64,000 nt of DNA from Gigaspora margarita. Its lineage: Eukaryota; Glomeromycota; Glomeromycetes; Diversisporales; Gigasporaceae. Position 1 is the stretch's first letter. Each line of letters opens with the position of its first letter. The notes beneath the pieces are model-generated. The model did not search any database. It was not told where the DNA came from and saw only the letters and a list, made by a program, of their open reading frames with translations. The translations under genes and the position numbers were made by a program. Positions 25,525-37,171 of the stretch are shown here, piece by piece. The DNA is taken from contig WTPW01000630.1 in the NCBI GenBank assembly GCA_009809945.1, forward strand, positions 160,029 through 224,028. Reading direction: 5' to 3'.

Positions 25525-26161
25525 TATATACAATGAAATTTAAAGATAAAAGAACGTTAAAGACACCAAATTCTTCTCATTTTTGAAATAGCTTTAAAAT
25601 TTAATAGACTTAAACTGCGAAATTAATATCAAAAAATTGTTTTCGAAATGTTAATACCTATTTCTATTGCGGTTGCTTGCTTTAAATAACACTAACAAAG
25701 AAACAAGATCTAGCAATTCCCGAAAACGAATTTGATTAATTCGTTATACAATCAATTAAAATTGATTAAATATACAAATAACGGAAACGTCAGAAGGTTT
25801 AAATAAAAATAAATAAATAAATAAAAAGATTGACTAAATACTTTTCGTATATAGTATTAGTCGAAATACTCAATTAAAAATTAAGAAATAAATTTGTCTC
25901 TAAACTAAAAGTCAAAAAAAAGGACAGAAAAGTTAGGTATGACCTTGAATAATAGATACTCGTGTCACAGACAGCTTAAAATACCCTAACTAAAAATTAT
26001 GTCAAGCACTAATCATTAAAGCTGTTTGTTGGGAAGTATATGCGTTAAGATGCCTATATATAACATATACAATAAAAATTATTATACATGATCGTTATTA
26101 AATATTCAATCGTTTATTATGTGTACTATGTCATGGTAAATGACCTGAAATGACCCAAATG

Positions 26162-26928
26162 CAGGGACCCTAGAAAATTTCAAAAAGATTAGAAAACATT
26201 TTTTCACAATTTTTATTGGATATCGCAATTTAAAACAATATTTCGCCTTTCTTATGCTGTACGACAAAATTCACAAATTTGATTTGTTACCAATTTCTCT
26301 ACACCAATCACATTTGCATATTTGTTCGTGTAACTTCACGTGCACAAGAAATTTTTGGTCAAAAATTATTCCCGATAAATTGGCAATAGAATGTATTGTT
26401 GTTACAAAAGATATATTTAGCATCTAGTTTCTTAATATTCTAGCAGACAATAAACGAAATCTGAATTAGACTTGTATAATTCTAAATAATGTTTAATCAA
26501 AATTAAATAAACTTTTTAATATCAATAAAAACATTTTTTGCCGTTTTTAAAAACAATTTTCTAGTGTCCCTATATTTAAGGTTGGCAAGAACATTTTTGG
26601 ATTTTAGGATTTCTCAGACGACTGCTCTGAAAATTGTTGCTTTATATTAATCACGTCTGAAAGTCAAAAAAATTAAATTTTAGTTAATACTGTAATTATG
26701 AAATGTAGGGCATTCTAATTCTTTTATTTGTTTCATATGCTTCTGTAAATTGTTCAATTTTTTTTAGGAGCCCAAAATTTTTAGAACGTTCGAAAATCAA
26801 CTTTACCTATTAGTTGTACGAAGTTTTTCTAATCATAATATCAAAATTAAATAAAATTTTGATTTAAATTTTATTCGCAATAAAAAACAATTTTTACGTA
26901 ATTTTATCGAAATTTTTCAGGGTCCCTG
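26162..26928. mobile_element. Non-autonomous hAT nested in 26135-27568
   Basis: Termini CAGGGACCCTAGAAAA and TTTTTCAGGGTCCCTG lie between exact 8-bp duplications CCCAAATG (26154-26161 and 26929-26936). 767 bp with no coding sequence. 8-bp duplications with CAGGG ends are hAT features. Confidence 0.9.
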
Positions 26929-27083
26929 CCCAAATGACAAATGACCGATCACGTGTCATTTCAAAAACCAAATGACCCTAGAAGGTCATTTAACATTTGT
27001 TAACTGATAATCTAATATTTTTAAACCAATGAAAATTGATTATTTGACAAAAGTAATCTTTATACAATATGATTGATAATCAT

Positions 27084-27402
27084 AGCTACATATTAAAGTT
27101 AAAATTATACTAAGTTAATCGACTTTTATGCCTTAAGTAAACTTGTTAGAAGAACAAATTGCATAAATTTTAAAATTTTCATATATTTTAAATAACTTTT
27201 ATTAAACTATTTTGTATTTTACATTTATATAAAAAATTTAAGAATTTTTTAAGTAAACATAAAATGTCAAAATGACTTAATAAAAAAAGTTATCTAAATT
27301 ATTTAAAATTTTCAAAATGTATGCAATTTGTCTTCCTGAACAACTTTATTTAAGGCGTAATTATTTGATTAACTTAATAGAATTTTGACTTTTATATGCA
27401 GC
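27084..27402. repeat. Long internal hairpin, arms about 110 bp
   Basis: The left arm from GCTACATATTAAAGTT pairs with the right arm ending GACTTTTATATGCAGC. Its right arm aligns with the hairpin at 56916-57247 inside an element with quite different ends. Confidence 0.75.
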
Positions 27403-28080
27403 AAAGATTATTAATTAGTAAAATCACAGTGTTTGGTAACGGTTTATATTAGCAGCCTGACCAATAAAATTACGTTGTATGCAAATGACCCAAATGACCT
27501 GGTCATTTGCTCAAAATTTAAATGACCAAGTCATTCGGATAAATGACCAGGTCATTTACCATCCCTGGTCATGACTGAAGCCTGGAGTTGCAGACACCTA
27601 AAGTTTAGCGTTACCAACCTAAAAAAAGTTTCGTTGGAAAATTTTCGTTGTTCAATTAGAATTAGGTTTTATTATTAGATTAAGTTAGAAAGAAACTTTT
27701 ACTGGTGCGCAGAGGGTAGTTTAGTTTATTAGATTAAATATTGAGCTACGAAATTTAATCGGTCAACAAAGGACCTGGCTAAAATTAAACTCCGTAAATT
27801 GGATCTTGCATGCATTAAGTAGAAATTTCAGGCAAATATTATTTCAGTTATCTGAAATTGCAACTTCAGGCGGATGACAACTTCAGTCACGAAATACGCA
27901 TGTATAGATATTTACTTTTTAATATAATCAAAAGTAGGAAATCACATGATGCCTTGACCTTTAGTGGGTCTCGTACATAGTCTATGAAGGAATAATTTGA
28001 ATATTATGATAATTTCAAACAAATTCGTTATAACAAAATATATACATAACATCGGTTCTTCGCTTATTATTCTCTGACCT

Positions 28081-28310
28081 GAATTTTACAGGAGGGTCAC
28101 CAAAAATTCCGAGTCGGATACGTCGGATCTAGGTCGGCGTTTAGTCCTAGTTGTTAACAGGTCCTATAGCAAAATTATCAGCTGGGCACTTGTTACTTAA
28201 ATTAATGATTTCATTAGTAAAATTTTTATCAATTTCGATTCAGTCGACCATGATTCCGACGTACTCCGACGTATTCCGACCCGGAATTTTGGAGACCTTC
28301 CTGTATGAGT
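28081..28310. mobile_element. MITE in the Kre6-like gene, 10-bp TCTCTGACCT duplication
   Basis: TCTCTGACCT stands at 28071-28080 and again at 28311-28320. Inside are ACAGGAGGGTCACCAAAAAT and the complement of ATTTTGGAGACCTTCCTGT, with CGGATACGTCGGA-type repeats. Removing it restores GQRIISEEPM on minus. 9-11-bp duplications point to the MULE superfamily. Confidence 0.8.
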
Positions 28311-28489
28311 TCTCTGACCTATGCCAATCATTTTATTCGAACCAACAACGCTAGCATTCATTCTCCACGTAAGCTGATCACCAACAAAACCAATTTATGT
28401 ATCCATCAGATCCAGGTTCATATTCAAAGACATATCACAGTTTTTATAAATTTCATTATTGACTGTCAATGAACTAACAACTTGATGCC

Positions 28490-29987
28490 TAGGATGGTTG
28501 GCAAGCTGGCAATTTCTTGCCATTTTGGCAAGGCAACAGTGGCAAGGTATGGCAGGCTAAGAAAAATGATTTGGCAAGATGGCAAGTTAATATTATATGT
28601 AATAGTATAAAATATATAAATATATATATAGATAAATATATTACAGTATACTTAATAATCAGGGTTGGGCAAGCTGTATATCCAGTGCTTTTTCACTAGA
28701 CACTGGACGTTTCCAAATTGTCCAGTGTAATGTCCAGTGCATGTCCAGTGTCCAGTGACATATTTATAAAAAAATTCAATAAATAAATAAATTAGTCAAA
28801 GCACAACATATCTGGTCAGATAACTAGTACTCCCAGAGGATTGCTCTAGCTAATTCTTAAAAATGTAGTTAAAATTTTATAATAATGCACTATACCTTTG
28901 ATTTAATTTAATTTTATTCTTATTTAATTTTAAAATTTAGTTTAATTATTGTTAGCGCATACAGTACATTTGAAAAAATTAATAAGCAATAAATATGTTG
29001 ACCACATAATACTGTATTTAACTAAATAAGATATCTATATGAACCAATTTGCTTGCAATTGTAAAGGATAGTATTTCAAATGATATTAACCTCCCAAAGC
29101 AATATGCATGGTAAGCAGGTTTTGAGAGATATCAGGCTTGAAAATATTATAAATATTATATTATATAGCAGGAACAGACTTAATAAATTAAGTTTTTTAA
29201 GTTATCGATTTTAACAGAATTGGTTAATTATCTAGTTGATTTAATTTTTTTTGTTTAAAATTTTAAAAATTATAATTTTTTTTTAATTTTTGTTGTCCAG
29301 TGATTATTTTCTTAATCCATTGCTTTTCACTGGACAATTAGGACACTGGACACTGGACANATTTCCAATTGTCCAATTGTCCAGTTGCCCAACCCTGTTA
29401 ATAATACTACTAAAACCTATTTTATTTTAAAATAAAGTTTTATTCTGATCTAAAAATTTTTTTAAAATTAATATTTTGATATTAATATATAACAATTTGA
29501 AAATTTATATTATTTCATATACATGTACTATTAAAAAAAATTAATCAATCAGTATTTAAATTAATAAAAAAAAGAAATAGTATTAAAAGAATTTTGTATA
29601 TGTGTATACATATGGCACTTAGAACTAAGAAATAAATCGGTATAGTATAATACAAAGAGGTTTTAATTGGTAAATTTATTTCGTAAATTCATCTAAATTA
29701 TATTTTCTTTTATATTGCAAATATAACATAGTAACAAGATACGTAAAAATGAATTCATCATTTTATACTTAATATAACAATAAGTATAAACTTCATTATA
29801 CCTTAGTTATAGAATTGCACTTTATTTCTAATAAAAATATTAAATAAACTTACTTAGTATATTAATACAACCAATAATCAATTATAAAAAGCTTGCCATC
29901 TTTGCCATTACTCGCCTATTATGTTGGCAGGCTACTAAAACCTTGCCATGGCAGGCAAGACCAAAAGTGATCTTGCCAACCACCCTA
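28490..29987. mobile_element. Non-autonomous hAT (TGGCAAG type) in the Kre6-like gene
   Basis: Termini TAGGATGGTTGGCAAG and CTTGCCAACCACCCTA lie between exact TTGATGCC duplications (28482-28489 and 29988-29995). The subterminal 100 bp on each side repeats TGGCAAG. A second hAT is nested at 28660-29397. Its left boundary in the gene is only a few bases from the 30007 element. Confidence 0.92.
28660..29397. mobile_element. Non-autonomous hAT (GTCCAGTG type), nested
   Basis: Termini CAGGGTTGGGCAAGC and TTGCCCAACCCTG lie between exact TTAATAAT duplications (28652-28659 and 29398-29405). GTCCAGTG and its complement recur many times near both ends. No coding sequence. Confidence 0.92.
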
Positions 29988-30576
29988 TTGATGCCACACT
30001 CCACCATAGTGGTCGTACCCTAAGGTATTGTAACCGGTTAACTGTTAGGTTATCCGGATAACCGGATTATAAAATTGACTATCGGGTTACACATTTATAG
30101 GATACTCGGTTAACCTAAGAGATAATATAGGGTAATATAGGGTAAAATATATATTTTTACGTACGTATATCTCTGCGTCAGATTGAGATAATCTGATACA
30201 CGACATATACCAAAACTAGCTTTTGATAAAATGCCGAACGTAGTATGTAACTTGTTAATGAAATATGATAAGCCTGTATTATTATAAATCAAGTATCTGA
30301 ATTCAATACAAAATATAATTACGGTTAATCAACGTTTCAACATTAGACTTTCCGTATAAATGCGAAATAACTCCCAAAAATGTATTTCGAATTTGATCGA
30401 ATTAAGCTTAATCAAACAATGCCCCTAGGCGTTATACTGTTATCATCCGTTCCTGGTTTAGCGCGACTGCGCATGGTTAAACAAACTATAAATCATTTAA
30501 TATTGTTTAATTAATCCTGTCATTTGATTGGACAATAATATAATCACATGATATCCCGAATATAACCCAAGATATA

Positions 30577-31847
30577 CGGAAAGTCTACGGTAGGGTGTCC
30601 AGGATTATGCGATGCGATATTATGCGCATAATTTGCTATTTTTCGCATCGCATATGCTTCGCATAAACAAGCAAAAAAAAGCATAAATCACGTGAATAAA
30701 AGTTGATTGGTTGTTGGGAATATGTTAACTTCATCCGGCAAGCTTTAAATTTGTAATTTAGGTGACAGAGTGATGATAGAATGTAGGTCCCGAAAAGTTC
30801 CGATGTGGAAAATGAATGAACTTAAATTACGAGCATAGTTGGAGCAAAATTTTTGGTGAACGTCCGAAAAAATCCGAAAAACAGAACTAAAAGAATTAAT
30901 TACATATAATAAAAATCGCATAATCGACCTAATTGATCGCATAATTTTAAATTTATTTCGCATCCATCGCATAATCAACCTCAGTTCGGCCGCATAATTT
31001 ACCTCATCGCATCGCATAATCCTGGACACCCTAGTCTACGGACACGTACAGATCACGTGATATATCATCTTACGGACACGTACCAAAAAAATAATTTTTT
31101 CATTTAAAAAGTGATCCGGCAAGACTTTTGTATTAAGTTAACCTCCTTAATCATTCTAATAAAACTTGTTCTCCTGGTCTTTCCAGTTCTAATGGTGGAA
31201 AATTATTAAAATCTGTCCAGTAGAACCGAAGATACGACCTTTCGAAATTGGGCAACGTTCTAAAAATTATATAAAAACGCCGCATATACTTCAGAAGACT
31301 ATATCTCCAGTTATATTGAACTAATTTTAATAATATCATTACCATTTGAACCAGAAAAATAAGATAAACAAGTTTACTTCGATGACAAAAGAGTTTACTT
31401 AGTTCGAAAGCCTTCCGGGCCATATTTTATTATTTATTTTCTTTTTTTAAAATTTAAAGTGATTTGACTGAGCTTCTATAATAGTTGATCGTTTTGTCGT
31501 CCTAACAAAACTTGTTCTCCCGGTCTTCCGGTTTCAATAATGGTAATGTTATTAAAAATCAACTCAGTAGAATCGGATATATAAGTTTATGCAACGTTTT
31601 TATATAATCTTTAGAACGTTGCTCAATTTCAGCAGGTTACATCTCCGGTTCTACTGGGCAAATTTTAATAATCTCACCACTATTAGAACCGGAAAGACCA
31701 GGAGAATAAGCTTTATTAGAATGATTAAGGAGGTTAACTTAGTATAAAAGCCTTGCCGGATCGCTTTTTAAGTCAAAAAATTATTATTTTGGTACGTGTC
31801 CGTAAGATGAAATATCACATGATCTATACGTGTCCATAGACTTTCCG
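30577..31847. mobile_element. Foldback MULE-like element with 9-bp duplication, middle layer of the nest
   Basis: Termini CGGAAAGTCTACGGACACG and the complement of CGTGTCCATAGACTTTCCG lie between exact CAAGATATA copies (30568-30576 and 31848-31856). Long arms extend at least to about 31240 on the left and from about 31640 on the right. Between them are two smaller hairpins (about 31160-31400 and 31500-31720). The 9-bp duplication suggests MULE. A hAT MITE at 30591 splits its left terminus. Confidence 0.85.
30591..31033. mobile_element. hAT MITE, inner layer of the nest
   Basis: Termini TAGGGTGTCCAGGATTATGC and GCATAATCCTGGACACCCTA lie between exact GTCTACGG duplications (30583-30590 and 31034-31041). 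GCGATGCGATAT and ATGCGCATAAT motifs repeat near both ends. 443 bp, non-coding. Confidence 0.93.
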
Positions 31848-32917
31848 CAAGATATAACCGTTATCCTTTTATTTCAACAGGATATAAAACCGGTTATTAA
31901 ATTTTATTTAAGGTTATACCCTTTCGGATAAAGAGTTACCCGGGTACGACCACTACTCCACCAACATAGGTATTGAATGATGTCACATTAGGATTATTTA
32001 TATAAATTAAGTCTTTAATGATTGTACGGTTTGCGTTAAAAGGGGCAAAATAGGTAGATTGCGATATACAGTTTTGACCATCATCATCAATGGTTTCCAA
32101 TAGATCAATTTCTGGAACACCACGACCTTTTCTGGGTGATGGATGGACATGTGCATTTGTTAAGACGTTGACCATAAGTATATGAAAATGCACCTGATGT
32201 ACGGATTGATTGGTGTGATACCCACATCACATTCATCATAATTATATGGCCAAACACCATCTATCATAGCAGCGCGGCTCAAATTACTGAGAGTCCATAT
32301 AGCTGGCCAAAATCCTTGAGTTTTGCCATCGCCTGGAAGTGAAGCTGAAACTAGATGTATAATTAATATTTATGAAAATTTGAAGTTAAAAGAAGGAAGT
32401 GACTTAATGATAGAATTAAATACCTTCTAATATTACTCCTTGAAAGCAAATTTTATTCCAACTTTGTAGCATCCCTGACGTATAATTTGACTCATGAATA
32501 ATTTCGTTTATGATGGTAATTTGAAGTTTTCCATCTTTGGTAGTAATCATATCCGGTGAATACAGTACCATTGCAAATCATTTGTAAGCCAATAATGAAG
32601 GTCAACAGCCTCCCTGTATTAAGGAATAGAGCAAACTTTAAGGTACATGATCTTTGAAGCTTTAATTGATTGTTTTAATGAACAAATCAATATGACACGG
32701 GGTATACAGTATCTATTTGAAAAACAACACCATATTGCTCCTCTATTATATAATATAAGGGTAACTAATTAGTGTGGTTTGGCTTTCTTTACGTACCCCT
32801 ATATCATACCAATCTGGTCACCCATGCTAATTCCTATAAAAATTGCCAATTATGTAGCTTAAAATTTTTTATTGCTTTGCGAATCACTAATGCGTACCAA
32901 TATAGATCATCTCCAGG

Positions 32918-33384
32918 TAGAGATTATACTCGAGTCGGGTATTACCCGAGTTACCCGCGGTTAACCAGTTAACCGGGTAATGACTAGAGTTACCCGGGTA
33001 GATTCACCCGAATAATACCCGGGTAGATTCACCCAAGTAATACCCGGGTAGATATACTTGGGTAATACCCAAGTAGGAAGATCTAAATAATGGCTGGGTA
33101 ATCAAATATTAGTAATGAATTGTAACTAATAGGTGTCATCAAACACAAGGCTTTTATATACCATAACTTAAAATACTTGTTATACGTCGCTGAACAGATT
33201 ATATAATAGAACAAATGTAAAATTTGATTGGCTACAATAATTCATGCAACCAATCACATGGCAGCTTACTCGGGTAAAACGAGTAAGATTTTATACCCGG
33301 GAATATCTATTGATTACCCGAGTAACCCGTGGGTTTGCTCGCCGGTTAACCGAGTAACGTTTTTTTGGCCGAGTACAATCACTA
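32918..33384. mobile_element. hAT MITE (TTACCCGGGTA type) in exon 1 of the Kre6-like gene
   Basis: Termini TAGAGATTATACTCG and CGAGTACAATCACTA lie between exact TCTCCAGG duplications (32910-32917 and 33385-33392). The body repeats ACCCGGGTA, GATTCACCC and GGTTAACCGGG. Removal joins RTFRPGD to DLYW on the minus-strand gene. Confidence 0.92.
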
Positions 33385-34025
33385 TCTCCAGGTCTAAATG
33401 TCCTACAATTTTGTTAAATTCATCTGAAAACACAAGTTTATAAATGGTTCCATCGTTCGACATTCTAGTATACTAATTTTGGTGTATCAATGTCAACAAA
33501 ATCTGGCAGAGTTCCGGCGATTCGAGTTGAGGTTTGACCAATTCTTTCTAATAATTCGCTATCCACTATAGTGGTATATACTGGATAAACTACCATCAAA
33601 CCTAACATACCCCCAAGAATGAGTATCAATGTACCTACATTTAAGCAACCTCATTTCGAAAATAATACGCATTTTTGATCATTGGTGCTTATGTCTATAT
33701 TATGCAATTAATCATCATCTACATCATATTCATCCAAAAGCAACGGTCCAGATGCGACCCGATGTGCTATTCGGAAATTGAGTGGATATAACTGTGGTTG
33801 GAGTTGCAGCAGGATTTCCGGAAGATATTGAATTAGAAGAATCAGAAACATAGTAGTATTAAATTTTATCAGGATAATTGGTACGATATCTCTCGGATAA
33901 TTTGGTATAGTAGGTTGTAATGAAGGGAAAACAGGAATTATTAGAGATTTGGGAGAACTTAAAGAAGATTATGATGACAGTAATTCATTTTGATAATGAT
34001 TTGTGTGACTCTGTGATCTAGTCAT

Positions 34026-34579
34026 ATTATGTCTTAGATATAACTTTCTAATCAAATTACAAATTTCATAAATGAAATGTATATTGATAATGGTATTTAA
34101 TGCCAAAGAAAAAATGACTGTATCTCAGTTTTTTATTGTCTATTCTTGGAAAATCGTTTCACGTTAAGATGAAAGAGAGAAAATTATTTAAAAAATCAAT
34201 TCTAATAATATATCAGTTTTTATTAGTTTATATTAAGTATCTATTTATCATACAAAACAGTCTACACCATTGATCAATTCTTTAGACGTCTCGGTGATAA
34301 CTTATCAGAATATGATTTTGTCAACAACGAATCGATGAATACTTTTTAGCAAAGGCATAGACAAAATTAATTAAAATTTTAAGTTCAATATTAGATTTAT
34401 GTAAAACTACGATTTATGCAGCATATAATTGTTGTCTATCTAGTAAAAATTATCCTCTAGAAAAAAGTTCTTGAATTGGCACAAAAAAAAAAGAAAGAAA
34501 GAAGTCAAGAAGAACTTTTTACCAGTCTCAATGTTTTATTTAACTAATAACTATATTCAATAATTATAGAAACACTACA
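34026..34579. other. Intergenic, nothing recognised
   Basis: 5' flank of the dead Kre6-like gene. AT-rich with no repeat or open frame I can support. Confidence 0.4.
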
Positions 34580-34712
34580 TATCGGCGGATTTACAGAATT
34601 GGACCTTTTTTAAGACCCTAAATTTCAAATAATTAAAGTTACTTTTCAACGATTTTTACGGGGCTATCCCCAGATTTCCGGGTCGGATGTGTCGGATCTA
34701 GGGTTCGCTATT
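34580..34712. mobile_element. Fragmentary MITE ends
   Basis: TATCGGCGGATT matches the terminus of the 44580-44991 element. 100 bp on, GGTCGGATGTGTCGGATCTA matches the inside of the 28081-28310 element. It looks like two truncated ends abutting. Confidence 0.5.
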
Positions 34713-35012
34713 AAAATAGGTTAGTAAGAGCTTCATTAATACGCGTTTTTTTCTTTTTGTTAATGCGCGGTCTTTTTTCTTAATTACACTTTGATCTTAC
34801 TGATCTTGAAATCTGATTGGTTGGTAACGCTACGCGTAGGGTGTGAATTTTATGCTTAAGAACTATATATGCTCAAACAAGATATTTATTTACTAATATA
34901 TACATTTTATTTATGTATGTATATGCATTGAAATAAAGCTCAAACAAGTTTTAATGCACACGAACTAACCAGCTTAAGCAGGAAGCATCCATAATTTTCA
35001 ATACATTAAATT

Positions 35013-35021
35013 TATATAAAG
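35013..35021 (+). promoter_or_regulatory. TATA-box-like TATATAAAG
   Basis: 34 bp before the ATG at 35055, in a short AT-rich leader. Position fits a TATA box with a very short 5' UTR. Confidence 0.5.
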
Positions 35022-35054
35022 GCGTACTGGAATCTTTGTTCATAATTCAGAAAT

Positions 35055-35723
35055 ATGCCACCACGAAGATCCTATACTGTTCCTATTCCTAATAAATTTG
35101 CCCGTACCACTTTTGATGGAGGAGGTACTCCTTCGATTATATCAGTTACGAGCAACGAAGAGGCTTTTTCGACGCCAAATATTCTAAGTAATCATATACA
35201 ATTAGAACTTACGAAGCATAAAATTTCTATGAAGTATCAAGTTGATAAAGAAGATAAAGATAGAAAGTATATGAAAGAAAAAGATAATAAAGACCGAGAG
35301 ACTTGGAAAGAAAAAGAAGATAAAGACAGAGATTATATGAAAGAAAAAGATGAAAAAGACCGGGAGTCATTGAGAGAAAAAGAAGACAAAGATAGGGATT
35401 TTTTGAAAGAAAAAGAATTTATTATTAATAATCGATGGAACACATTTTTTGCATGGTTAAAAGAGATTATTATTATTATATCACCCACAATTAATCTTTT
35501 TTTCTGTGCTTATATGAATTTGGATCTGTCTTATTATTTGGCTACATTGTTTCTTTTGCTCATTTTGATTTATAGTTTTTGCAATAAATTGGATAGAACT
35601 TTATTATGTGTTTATACTTGTTGTCTTATGGTTTGTTTTTTCATACATAAGAATGTTGATATGACAAAGTTTGTTGAACTTTTGCCTTATGGTATTAAGT
35701 TTGCCATTCGTTACTTTTTGTAA
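35055..35723 (+). CDS. Orphan protein with five 11-residue charged repeats and three membrane segments
   Basis: 222 residues, one exon. Residues 1-65 are Ser/Thr/Pro-rich and basic at the start (MPPRRSYTVPIPNK). Residues 66-120 are five exact-length 11-mers: EDKDRKYMKEK, DNKDRETWKEK, EDKDRDYMKEK, DEKDRESLREK, EDKDRDFLKEK. The 11-residue period predicts a highly charged straight or right-handed coiled coil. Hydrophobic helices follow at about 138-154, 159-176 and 183-198, then a short tail (KFAIRYFL). I do not recognise the family; a tail-anchored coiled coil on a membrane is the visible design. Coding is supported by the intact frame in AT-rich DNA, the repeat preserved at protein level and a TATA-like box. 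Gene-free DNA lies on both sides. Confidence 0.72.
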   Translation: MPPRRSYTVPIPNKFARTTFDGGGTPSIISVTSNEEAFSTPNILSNHIQLELTKHKISMKYQVDKEDKDRKYMKEKDNKDRETWKEKEDKDRDYMKEKDEKDRESLREKEDKDRDFLKEKEFIINNRWNTFFAWLKEIIIIISPTINLFFCAYMNLDLSYYLATLFLLLILIYSFCNKLDRTLLCVYTCCLMVCFFIHKNVDMTKFVELLPYGIKFAIRYFL

Positions 35724-37171
35724 AACTGTAAGAGAAAAATTATGAATCTAAAGGAAACAAACGAAATATATGTGTAATAAGGTTATATAAATATTTTTTT
35801 ATAAGCTTTAAAACATAAATGTAAAGATGAATAAATGTTTCGTATTTAACGAATGATAATTGAAATTTTCGTTGAATGTAATATTTTAATACTGAAGAAA
35901 TTCATTTTTATCCCCTTTTTTTTATATATATATAAATACACTATTAATGCATCATAAGCATACGAAAAGTAAAATGTTATTATTATTGTTTACAGTACAA
36001 TATATTGAGAAATAAACAGCATCTTTTCTTTTCATATATACATTTATTGACCAATTTTTCTCGTTAACATAATACAAATAATACTCAATTTTTTTATCCT
36101 TGAATATTTCGCAATTCAAATATTTTAAAAACGGATATTTTTTCGCATAATAAGATAAAAGTCTTTCAAGCCTTACGATATGGAATGTTCGAAATGTCTG
36201 GTTCTCGGCTCAACTGATCTGATTTAGATTCAGCATCCAGAATTGAACGAAATTATGTTCAATTTTAGGTATTAAAATATAGGTTAGGTTGATTTGAATA
36301 AAAGAACCTTAATTTAAAATAATAGGTTCCAAATTGATTACAGTATTTATTGTGAAAGGTTATGCTTATAAAATTGCATTTTATGTTCTAATTAAAAATT
36401 TCTTGCATTTTATAGTCACATATCTGATATATAAATATATAGCATAAAATAACTACGCTAAAATATAGCAAATTCTGATTAATTATTCTTTACTGTGTTT
36501 AAAAAATTAAAATAAATTTAAATTATACTTGGCCGGGTTATTAGTATAAAGATGATTTTATGTTAAGAGTTGTTAGTTAAGTGATGGTTGAACTTGATAA
36601 CCCATTGAACAAAATATATGCGAACATAGTCTGAAACTTGTATTATAGATTACAAAATGTCTGAATGGAAATAATATCATAAGATAAAATTTACTTATGC
36701 ATCAATTAGTTAACTTTTATTAGAAAAACATTATTATTATTATGTAATATATTAATCTGAATTGTATTATAGATTACAAAATGTCTGAATGGAAATAATA
36801 TTATCAAGATAAAATTCACTTATTCACATATATCAATTAGTTAACTTTTAAGATTATTTATTTTAGAAAACATTATTATTATGTAATATATTAAAATTAT
36901 ACAAATAAAAATTTGATGTTTCTATGCTAAAAGTCTATATATACATTTAAGATTGTTTTTAAGTTTTTTTTTTTTTTTAATATCACATAAGTTCATAATT
37001 TTCTCATAATTATTTCTTTATAATTGTTGCATAAAAAAATTAACATAAGGTTTTAAATAAGTTGTTAAAATAACATAATATTTTGGTTGTATAAGTTTAA
37101 TGAAAATAATATCTTATAATGCTTAATTTATGTATTAAAATTTCATAAAATATTAATCTTATAATGATTTT

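Larger units (their letters stand above)
26135..27568. mobile_element. hAT-like element with AAATGACC repeats, left end trimmed
   Basis: The right end, GGTCATTTACCATCCCTG, is a hAT-style CAGGG terminus followed by GTCATGAC. The left end starts GGTAAATGACC after GTCAT, so about 10 bp (last target bases plus CAGGGAT) seem lost. Both subterminal zones repeat AAATGACC in both orientations. It contains a second hAT (26162-26928) and a 320-bp hairpin (27084-27402). Confidence 0.65.
30007..31955. mobile_element. Non-autonomous hAT, outer shell of a three-level nest
   Basis: Termini TAGTGGTCGTACCC and GGGTACGACCACTA lie between exact CTCCACCA duplications (29999-30006 and 31956-31963). The subterminal zones carry GGTTATCCGGATAACCGG-like palindromes. 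It sits between FNTYVGG and the following VWHQVVSSLT of the Kre6-like gene and carries the element at 30577-31847. Confidence 0.92.
28050..34025 (-). pseudogene. Dead Kre6/Skn1-type GH16 beta-glucan synthesis gene, split by insertions
   Basis: Read from 34025 downward. N-terminus MTRSQSHTNHYQNE, then ASGPLLLDEYD and a membrane anchor (GCLNVGTLILILGGMLG) near 33590-33650. Next are [65 protein letters not shown] and [14 protein letters not shown]. Then GRGVPEIDLLE (GH16 catalytic ExDxxE), ISQSTYFAPFN, FNTYVGG, EYEPGSDGYINW and GQRIISEEPM at 28050. This order is that of Kre6/Skn1, type II membrane proteins needed for wall beta-1,6-glucan. Two introns fit (32614-32897; 32345-32423). Stops include a Trp codon turned TAA before LHN and CGA turned TGA before GCLN; several shifts occur. 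Elements at 32918, 30007, 28490 and 28081 interrupt it. It is a fossil of a host gene; the C-terminal end was not found. Confidence 0.85.
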
